DNA from: Enterococcus sp. DIV0660C
Lineage (GTDB): Bacteria; Bacillota; Bacilli; Lactobacillales; Enterococcaceae
DNA length: 39,139 nt
Direction: 5' to 3'
Assembly: GCF_017316125.1 (NCBI RefSeq)
Contig: NZ_JAFLWA010000035.1
Span: 1 to 39,139 of the forward strand
Shown here in pieces: positions 33,515 through 39,139 of this stretch (position 1 is the first letter of the stretch; each line of letters begins with the position of its first letter). The position numbers were made by a program, and so were the translations under genes. Below the pieces are notes generated by a model. That model searched no databases, was not told the DNA's origin, and worked only from the letters and a program-made list of their open reading frames with translations.

Positions 33515-34369
33515 CTACCATAATCCTGGGGCTGCTCTGACAAGGATTCTTTCTTGTGTGAATGGATGTGTCAAATGTAGTTCAATTGCATGAAGCATCA
33601 TTCGTTTCGCTGGTCGTGATTGATAAAGTGGATCACCTACAATTGGATGACCTAAACTTTCGAGATGGACCCGAATTTGATGTGTCCTTCCAGTTGATAA
33701 AACACAATAGATTTGTGTTTGTGTCGGTAGATTCTTCGCAATGGTTACGTGGGTGACAGCTGTTTTTCCATTGCGCTCATCTATGACTTGTTTTCGGCGG
33801 TTGTGTCGGTCGCGTCCCATTTTTTTAGTAATAGTGAGGTCTTTAGTTAACTTGCCCCAGACGACAGCTTGATAGCGACGATAAATTTTCTTTTGTTCCA
33901 CTAATTGGCTCAAAATAGGCAGAATAAAAGGATTCTTAGCAAACAAAATAGCGCCACTTGTTTCTTGATCTAAGCGATGCACGACATACGGTTTTTGTTT
34001 TTTGGGGGCTAAATAAGCAGCTAAATCATTTAACAAAGTGCCGGTTTCTTTGACGTCATTGGGATGAGTTTTCAAACCAGCTGGCTTATTTACAATCACT
34101 AGCTGTTCATCTTCATAGAGAACTTGGATTTTTTTGGCGTTTCCTAAGATGATTTCTTGATGACTGTAGTCGTCTTTTTCAAAATGCAAAGTAATTGTGT
34201 CGCCTCCGCGAATTTCTGAATGAAAAGGAGCAAGTTGAGCATTCACCCAAACGTTTTTTCGGGTACGCAAAAAATGACGAACTTTTCTTGGCACTAGCCA
34301 TTCTCTTTCTAATAATTCTTGAATAGTGATTACTGAGTGGTCAGCAGGTAAGGTAATTGTGATTTCCAT
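33515..34369 (-). CDS. RluA-family RNA pseudouridine synthase
   Basis: This 284-residue enzyme has an N-terminal S4-like region (VPRKVRHFLRTRKNVWVNAQ, about 27-46) and the RluA catalytic motif HRLDQETSGAILFAKN with D134. It also carries IVNKPAGLKTHP, STGRTHQIRVHLESLGHPIVGDPLY and a C-terminal MLHA. It isomerises uridines in rRNA or tRNA. The exact position cannot be read from sequence; Firmicutes carry several paralogs (YlyB, YhcT, YjbO). It is a single gene with a GGAG ribosome binding site, divergent from the penicillin-binding protein gene. The 190-bp gap between them holds candidate extended -10 sites (TGCTAAACT at 34458-34466, TGGTAAACT at 34523-34531) but no structure. Confidence 0.9.
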   Translation of the reverse strand: MEITITLPADHSVITIQELLEREWLVPRKVRHFLRTRKNVWVNAQLAPFHSEIRGGDTITLHFEKDDYSHQEIILGNAKKIQVLYEDEQLVIVNKPAGLKTHPNDVKETGTLLNDLAAYLAPKKQKPYVVHRLDQETSGAILFAKNPFILPILSQLVEQKKIYRRYQAVVWGKLTKDLTITKKMGRDRHNRRKQVIDERNGKTAVTHVTIAKNLPTQTQIYCVLSTGRTHQIRVHLESLGHPIVGDPLYQSRPAKRMMLHAIELHLTHPFTQERILVRAAPGLW

Positions 34370-34565
34370 AAAGGAGCTCCTTTCGTCGAAGTCAGCTTTA
34401 TTTTACCATTTTTAAAATATATTTAAGAAAAAGATTAAGTCAATCTGCTATTTATTATGCTAAACTACCGTCATTAACTACAAAACTTACATCTTAAGCA
34501 GGAAGAAAGGCGCAGTTAGTTGTGGTAAACTGACCGTGTGAATAAAAAGATAGGAGAACATGCAA

Positions 34566-36737
34566 ATGGATTTTCAACGCGTTTGGGAAAAAATAAAAGC
34601 TTCTTTGATTAGCTTTTGGCGCTGGATCAAGCCATATTTAAGCCGATTTCATAAATGGCGAAGGCGAATTTGGAAAAAATATCATATCAATAAAGTTATT
34701 CTTTTATTGGGACTGATTTTTATTTTGATAACGAGTGTTTATTTATTTATCTTGGCAAAACAAGCAAATGTGGAGACTTTAAAATCTGGATTAAGTCAAT
34801 CGACTGTTATTTACGATAAAGACAATGAAGAAGCAGGCACTCTTTACGCTCAAAAAGGAACCTACGTAGAATTAGATGCAATCTCTCCATATATTCAGGA
34901 TGCAGTTATTTCTACAGAAGATCGAAATTTTTATAACCATCACGGATTCGATGTGAAGGGAATTGCTCGAGCAGCGGTGCGTATGCTAACTTCAGGGAGT
35001 ACGGCTGGTGGCGGAGGTAGTACGATTACGCAACAATTGGCGAAAAATGCGTATTTAACACTAGATCAAACCTTTGATAGAAAAGCAAAAGAGTTATTTC
35101 TGGCGATAGAAATAGAAAAGAAATACAGTAAAGAAGAAATTTTAACTATGTATTTGAATAACGCTTATTTTGGTAATGGCGTTTGGGGCGTTCAAGATGC
35201 TGCAAGAAGATATTTTGGTGTTAACGCAAGTGATGTAACATTGTCAGAGGCGGCAACGATTGCAGGTATGCTGAAAGGACCAGGGATTTATAATCCAATT
35301 GATAATCCAGAAAATGCTAATAACCGAAAAAATACTGTGTTGAGTGTGATGAAAGAAAACGAAAAAATCACAGCTGATCAAGCTAATGCAGAGAGTCAAA
35401 CGAATATTGCGGATTATTTAAATGACACATATACGGATTCGGAATCAGGTTATCGCTATCCTTATTATTTTGATGCGGTAATTGATGAGGCTGTGGAAGC
35501 ATATGGATTGGACGAGTCAGATGTAATGAACAAGGGGTATAAGATTTACACTGCTTTAGATCAAAATTATCAAAAACAGCTAGAGGCAACTTATCAAAAT
35601 GGGCAACTATTTCCGGCAGATGCTTCCGACGGCGCAATGGTCCAGTCTGCTTCTGTTGCATTAAATCCGAAAAATGGGGGCGTGCAAGCCTTGGTAGGCC
35701 GACGTGGGGAACACGTCTTCCGAGGATTTAATTTTGCAACACAAATGAAGCGGTCACCAGGTTCAACAATCAAGCCGTTAAGTGTGTACTCTGCTGCGTT
35801 AGAGTCTGGCTACTTACCCTCTAGCACCTTACAAGATACGCCACAAAGTTATTATGATGCTCAAAATTATGATGGTACGTACCAAGGAGAAGTGCCAATG
35901 TATCAAGCAGTAGCTCAAAGTTTGAACTTACCTGCTGTCTGGTTACTTCATGAGATTGGTCTTCAAAAAGGTTATGATAAAGCAGAAGAATTCGGTTTGA
36001 GTTTATCGAAATCTGATAAATATTATGGTTTAGCATTAGGAGGCTTGGAAAAAGGCGTATCACCGTTGACGATGGCTGGAGCTTATAGTGCTTTTGCAAA
36101 TGATGGTCAGATGTATTCGCCGCACTTGATTACAAAAATCGTTGATTCTACAGGTGCAGTTATTGTAGATAATACGGACAAAAAACCTAAACAAGTGATT
36201 TCAAAAGAAACAGCAGAACAAATGACAAGTATGCTACTTGGCACATTTTCTAATGGAACTGCAGTTGCTGCCAATCCAGCCGGTTATACGGTTGCTGGTA
36301 AAACTGGTACTACAGAAACGAATTTTGATGCCACGAAAGCAAATGATCAGTGGATTGTTGGTTATACGCCAGACGTAGTTATTTCAACTTGGATGGGTTA
36401 CGAAGAGTCTAGCGAACTGCATTATTTAGAAGGAACGAGTGGGAATGTTGTGGGCCGAGTCTTCAAGTCTGCTGCAGAGGGAATTCTTCCATATACTTCA
36501 AATACAAGTTTTAGTGTTGCAGATGCGTATGCAACAGGTGGAGAGGTCGTTCCAGCAGATCAAGTGAATAATCCATCAGGAGCAGAGGATGATTCTGCAA
36601 AATGGAAAGAAAGCTTAGATCAATATGGTGAGAAAGCAAAAGAAGGATTGAAGAACTTTGGCGACTTTGTGAAAGATGGTGTACAAGGAATTGGTGATGC
36701 AGCCAAAGATTTGTGGCGGAAATATCAAAGTGAGTAG
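34566..36737 (+). CDS. pbp2A: Class A penicillin-binding protein, PBP2A/PbpZ type
   Basis: This bifunctional peptidoglycan synthase is 723 residues long from the ATG at 34566, which lies nine bases after GGAG. An ATG at 34560 is too close to it. A basic cytoplasmic tail rich in Trp and Arg precedes one membrane helix (about 42-66). The GT51 glycosyltransferase domain follows with catalytic Glu in ISTEDRNFYNHHG (E118), GGSTITQQLAKN and the AYFGNGVWGVQ segment. The transpeptidase has SPGSTIKP (catalytic S400), SLN near 455 and KTGTT near 579. The 723-residue length fits PbpZ/PBP2A better than the longer PonA and PbpF. The C-terminal tail is Lys/Asp/Gly-rich. It builds wall outside the membrane. 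Confidence 0.9.
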   Translation: MDFQRVWEKIKASLISFWRWIKPYLSRFHKWRRRIWKKYHINKVILLLGLIFILITSVYLFILAKQANVETLKSGLSQSTVIYDKDNEEAGTLYAQKGTYVELDAISPYIQDAVISTEDRNFYNHHGFDVKGIARAAVRMLTSGSTAGGGGSTITQQLAKNAYLTLDQTFDRKAKELFLAIEIEKKYSKEEILTMYLNNAYFGNGVWGVQDAARRYFGVNASDVTLSEAATIAGMLKGPGIYNPIDNPENANNRKNTVLSVMKENEKITADQANAESQTNIADYLNDTYTDSESGYRYPYYFDAVIDEAVEAYGLDESDVMNKGYKIYTALDQNYQKQLEATYQNGQLFPADASDGAMVQSASVALNPKNGGVQALVGRRGEHVFRGFNFATQMKRSPGSTIKPLSVYSAALESGYLPSSTLQDTPQSYYDAQNYDGTYQGEVPMYQAVAQSLNLPAVWLLHEIGLQKGYDKAEEFGLSLSKSDKYYGLALGGLEKGVSPLTMAGAYSAFANDGQMYSPHLITKIVDSTGAVIVDNTDKKPKQVISKETAEQMTSMLLGTFSNGTAVAANPAGYTVAGKTGTTETNFDATKANDQWIVGYTPDVVISTWMGYEESSELHYLEGTSGNVVGRVFKSAAEGILPYTSNTSFSVADAYATGGEVVPADQVNNPSGAEDDSAKWKESLDQYGEKAKEGLKNFGDFVKDGVQGIGDAAKDLWRKYQSE

Positions 36738-36741
36738 TTCT

Positions 36742-36769
36742 TTGAAAACGGATAGCTGCATGTTACAAT
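36742..36769 (+). promoter_or_regulatory. Promoter of the YheA-family gene
   Basis: TTGAAA (36742-36747), 16 bp, TACAAT (36764-36769), placed directly after the penicillin-binding protein stop codon. The start codon at 36803 follows with AAGAGGC as ribosome binding site. Confidence 0.6.
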
Positions 36770-36802
36770 AAACTCAACTACTGAAAGAAAAGAGGCAATA
36801 TT

Positions 36803-37144
36803 ATGTCAAATATCTATGATAGTGCGAATCAAATCGAACGCGAAATTCGTGAACTTCCTGAATTTAAAGCTTTACAAGAAGCATACGGTAAAGTAAAAGA
36901 GAATAAAGAGGCACATGAACTATTCAAAAACTTCCAAGCAATGCAAATTGAATTACAAGAAAAACAAATGCGTGGTGAAGAATTCTCTGATGAGGATGCA
37001 ATGAAAGCACAAGAAATGGCTATGAAAATTCAATCCGAGTCAGTTATCAATGATTTAATGGAAAAAGAACAAGGTTTTAGTACAATCATCAATGATTTGA
37101 ATCGAATCATTATGACGCCAGTACGTGACTTATATAGCGAATAA
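36803..37144 (+). CDS. YheA/YmcA/YlbF-family protein (UPF0342)
   Basis: This 113-residue protein is almost entirely helical, rich in Glu, Gln and Lys, and fits the DUF964 family: [20 protein letters not shown] at the N terminus and [13 protein letters not shown] near the C terminus. The related B. subtilis proteins YlbF and YmcA form part of the Y-complex that guides RNase Y. The YheA branch, which this resembles more, has no settled role. It has its own promoter and a strong terminator, so it is probably a separate transcript, although read-through from the penicillin-binding protein gene is possible. Confidence 0.85.
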   Translation: MSNIYDSANQIEREIRELPEFKALQEAYGKVKENKEAHELFKNFQAMQIELQEKQMRGEEFSDEDAMKAQEMAMKIQSESVINDLMEKEQGFSTIINDLNRIIMTPVRDLYSE

Positions 37145-37157
37145 ACACAGTAAATAA

Positions 37158-37195
37158 AAAAGAGCAGGGCTAATTGCAGCCTTGCTCTTTTTTTT
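37158..37195 (+). terminator. Terminator after the YheA-family gene
   Basis: AGAGCAGGGCT (37161-37171) pairs with AGCCTTGCTCT (37178-37188) with a single G-U pair, loop AATTGC, and is followed by seven T. The A-run before it extends the pairing. Confidence 0.9.
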
Positions 37196-37287
37196 GTAAT
37201 CAAATGATTCTTTCTCTTAGTTTTTATCAACCAAGATAATGCAAGAAAATAACAACATTGTGAATATAAAAATAAAAAAATGGGGGT

Positions 37288-37309
37288 TATAATTTTGAAA
37301 ACGTTTACC
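37288..37309 (+). promoter_or_regulatory. Putative -10 and downstream cre site of the sugar symporter gene
   Basis: TATAAT (37288-37293) is followed by TGAAAACGTTTACC (37296-37309), which matches the cre consensus at all but the last position. The cre lies over the transcription start, a position where CcpA blocks transcription. No clear -35 is seen. Confidence 0.62.
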
Positions 37310-37332
37310 AAAAGGGAAAAGGAGTGATCAAA

Positions 37333-38748
37333 ATGCTTTTTCAACAAGCAGTTTCAGAGGAGAAAATCAGTAAGACAACAAACGTATTTGGCTTAAAGGA
37401 CAAAATGGGCTACATGTTTGGTGATTTAGGAAATTGTTTTATTTTGGGATTGGTTAATAGCTTTTTGATGATTTATTACACAAATGTCCTTGGAGTTTCT
37501 GGAGTAATAGTAGGTACGCTTTTTCTAGTTTCGAGAATTTTAGATGCATTTGCGGATGTTTTTGTTGGACGTCTGTGTGATGTTTCAAAGCTAACAAAGG
37601 TTGGGCGATTCATCCCATGGATTCGCCGAATGAAGTATCCATTTTGTACCATAACGATTCTAATGTTTTTGCCTATTATTCAGCATTTACCAATGACCGC
37701 CAGAACGATTTATATTTTTGTTTCATACATTGTCTATGGTATTTTTCTTTCAACAATTAATATCCCTTACGGAGCAATGGCGGCAGCAATCAGCTCGAAT
37801 CCAGATGATCGGTCCTCATTGTCGACTTTCAGAAGTATTGGATCAGCGATCGGAGGATCAACGACAGGTTTCTTTATTCCAATATTAATGTATACGCAAA
37901 ATAAAAGTGGTCAACAAGTTGTCTCAAGCGAGCGATTTTTCTGGATTGCTATTGGTTGTGCATCGATAGCGTTCATAGCGTATACATTAACGTGTAAACT
38001 ATCTACAGAACGAGTAAGAGTAGAAAAAAAAGAAGAGATTCAAGCAACTAAATTGGTCAAAGGATTAGTTTCAAATCGTGCGCTAGTAGTGCTAGTTATC
38101 GTGGACATTTTTATTGTGATCAACCAGATTTTAGCAGGGACAAATATGACCTATCTCTTTAATGATTACTTCCATAATAAAGAAGCAATGTCGATTGCCT
38201 TGTTATTTACGTATGGAACAGTTATTGTGTTGGCTCCTTTTGCAACAGCGTTGACAAGGTGGTTTGGTAAGAAAGAGGCGAGTGTCGTCGCTCTGATATT
38301 CTCCTCTGTCATGTATTTATTAATGTATTTTCTACATATTACTAATGCATGGGTTTATTTGTTCCTTCTATTTATTGCGACATTGGGATCGGGCTTATTC
38401 AATTTGATGGTTTGGGCCTTTATTACAGATGTAATTGATTATCATCAATATACAACAGGATTACGAGAAGACGGAACAGTTTACGGTGTTAATTCTTTTG
38501 CTAGAAAACTGGGACAAGCATGTGCAGGAGCGATTGGTGGGTTTATGTTAACAATGATTGGTTATCAGTCATCTTCAGTAGGTGGGACAATTCAATCAGT
38601 TTTAGTGCAAGAGCGTATTTATACGGTTGCTAATTTATTGCCAGCAGTTTGTTTGTTAGTATCTGCGGTGATTTTATTCTTTGGTTATCCACTTAATAAG
38701 AAAGAAACGATTAAAATGGGTGAAGAATTAAAACAAATCAATCGTTAA
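37333..38748 (+). CDS. GPH-family sugar:cation symporter (MFS_2)
   Basis: This 471-residue membrane transporter has about 12 helices. Family marks of the glycoside-pentoside-hexuronide group are GYMFGDLGNCFILGLVNSF at the N terminus, SRILDAFADVFVGRLCD with GRFIPWI in the first cytoplasmic loop, and ITDVIDYHQYTTGLREDGTVYG after helix 10. The IIA-like regulatory tail seen in some lactose permeases is absent. The start at 37333 follows AAAGGAG by eight bases; a GTG at 37324 overlaps that site. A cre site over its start point predicts repression by CcpA. The sugar is unknown. It is not next to any catabolic enzyme here, and a terminator and rRNA promoters follow. Confidence 0.88.
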   Translation: MLFQQAVSEEKISKTTNVFGLKDKMGYMFGDLGNCFILGLVNSFLMIYYTNVLGVSGVIVGTLFLVSRILDAFADVFVGRLCDVSKLTKVGRFIPWIRRMKYPFCTITILMFLPIIQHLPMTARTIYIFVSYIVYGIFLSTINIPYGAMAAAISSNPDDRSSLSTFRSIGSAIGGSTTGFFIPILMYTQNKSGQQVVSSERFFWIAIGCASIAFIAYTLTCKLSTERVRVEKKEEIQATKLVKGLVSNRALVVLVIVDIFIVINQILAGTNMTYLFNDYFHNKEAMSIALLFTYGTVIVLAPFATALTRWFGKKEASVVALIFSSVMYLLMYFLHITNAWVYLFLLFIATLGSGLFNLMVWAFITDVIDYHQYTTGLREDGTVYGVNSFARKLGQACAGAIGGFMLTMIGYQSSSVGGTIQSVLVQERIYTVANLLPAVCLLVSAVILFFGYPLNKKETIKMGEELKQINR

Positions 38749-38775
38749 GTTATGAAGAGATAGAAATTAAAATTA

Positions 38776-38818
38776 GGTCAAGCAAAATGTAAAATTTTGC
38801 TTGACCATTCTTTTTTTT
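38776..38818 (+). terminator. Terminator after the sugar symporter gene
   Basis: Perfect 13-bp stem GGTCAAGCAAAAT (38776-38788) with 38794-38806, loop of five, followed by ATTC and eight T. It shields the rRNA promoters from read-through. Confidence 0.9.
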
Positions 38819-38882
38819 AATGATAATGTAAATGAGTTGTTAAAAAGCAACTGAAAGTTAAAAAAATAATTTCAAAAAGTTA

Positions 38883-38911
38883 TTGACGTGTGAGTTATCA
38901 CATGATAAGAT
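38883..38911 (+). promoter_or_regulatory. rRNA operon promoter P1
   Basis: TTGACG (38883-38888), 17 bp, TAAGAT (38906-38911). The expected start base, seven after the -10, is G at 38918. Confidence 0.65.
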
Positions 38912-38979
38912 AACTAAGTCGTTTAAAAAGAACCTCTTAAGAAGCTTGATTTCATCAAGAAAAACTTCAAAAAAAGTTC

Positions 38980-39008
38980 TTGACAAATAACAAACAATAC
39001 GATATGAT
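38980..39008 (+). promoter_or_regulatory. rRNA operon promoter P2
   Basis: TTGACA (38980-38985), 17 bp, TATGAT (39003-39008). The start base is expected at G39015, the first base of GTTGCT. The AT-rich stretch upstream may act as an UP element. Confidence 0.82.
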
Positions 39009-39065
39009 AAATGAGTTGCTGAAAGATTTCTTAAACGGAATCAAAAAAACTTTTTCAAAAAAGAG

Positions 39066-39094
39066 TTGACATTCAAACGTCGCTCTGATATGAT
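39066..39094 (+). promoter_or_regulatory. rRNA operon promoter P3
   Basis: TTGACA (39066-39071), 17 bp, TATGAT (39089-39094). The start is expected at G39101, again the first base of GTTGCT, so P2 and P3 share -35, spacing, -10 and initial bases. Confidence 0.85.
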
Positions 39095-39100
39095 ATAAAA

Positions 39101-39139
39101 GTTGCTACGGCAATTCAAGTAGACCTTTGAAAACTGAAC
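39101..39139 (+). other. rRNA leader (16S rRNA gene lies beyond the window)
   Basis: The last bases, GACCTTTGAAAACTGAAC, are the type of leader seen just before 16S rRNA genes in Enterococcus and related bacteria. Together with three tandem strong promoters they show that an rRNA operon begins here. No rRNA gene sequence is inside the window. Confidence 0.75.

Overview
The window looks like chromosomal DNA of an Enterococcus, most likely E. faecium or a close relative (E. hirae, E. durans, E. mundtii). The evidence is the low GC content, strong AAGGAG-type ribosome binding sites, a leucine T-box in front of leuS, a GH73 glucosaminidase with six LysM repeats like E. hirae muramidase-2, an L-lysine-type MurE context, and a Firmicutes rRNA leader at the right end. 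The species call is from memory of gene order and protein character, not from a search. I see no phage, insertion sequence, CRISPR array or plasmid function. Most of the window is core genome with one catabolic insertion.

Layout. 20-4273: a TetR regulator divergent from a heterodimeric ABC multidrug exporter (EfrAB type). 4339-6539 (minus strand): an operon of a PAP2 phosphatase, a radical SAM protein (YtqA family) and a methyltransferase (YtqB/MnmM family). 6778-8904: a secreted LysM glucosaminidase behind a perfect WalR-type box. 8930-11704: leuS with a T-box leader. 12129-12710: an SGNH esterase. 12711-13220: a gap with a large hairpin and remains of a small decayed gene. 13273-17519: murE (minus), a MurJ/YtgP lipid II flippase and RsuA.

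17678-33406 is the standout region, a complete intracellular programme for alpha-mannosidic glycans, best explained as high-mannose N-glycan use. An ABC importer without its own ATPase (two permeases and a lipoprotein) is followed by YesL, a YesM-type histidine kinase and a YesN-type AraC response regulator. Next comes a minus-strand operon of a GntR/LacI-hybrid repressor and a GH92 alpha-mannosidase. Divergent from it are a GH125 exo-alpha-1,6-mannosidase, a GH38 alpha-mannosidase and a ROK sugar kinase. None of the glycosidases has a signal peptide, so the glycan is probably imported and trimmed in the cytoplasm. Three regulatory layers can be read in the DNA: a 21-bp-spaced direct repeat in front of the importer (fits the AraC-type regulator), matched GATATATC sites at the start points of both divergent mannosidase promoters (fits the GntR repressor), and near-consensus cre sites (CcpA) at both promoters.

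33515-38748 returns to household genes: an RluA-family pseudouridine synthase, a class A penicillin-binding protein (PBP2A/PbpZ type), a YheA/YlbF-family protein and a GPH-type sugar symporter with its own cre site. 38883-39139 carries three tandem strong promoters and the leader of an rRNA operon whose 16S gene lies just beyond the window.
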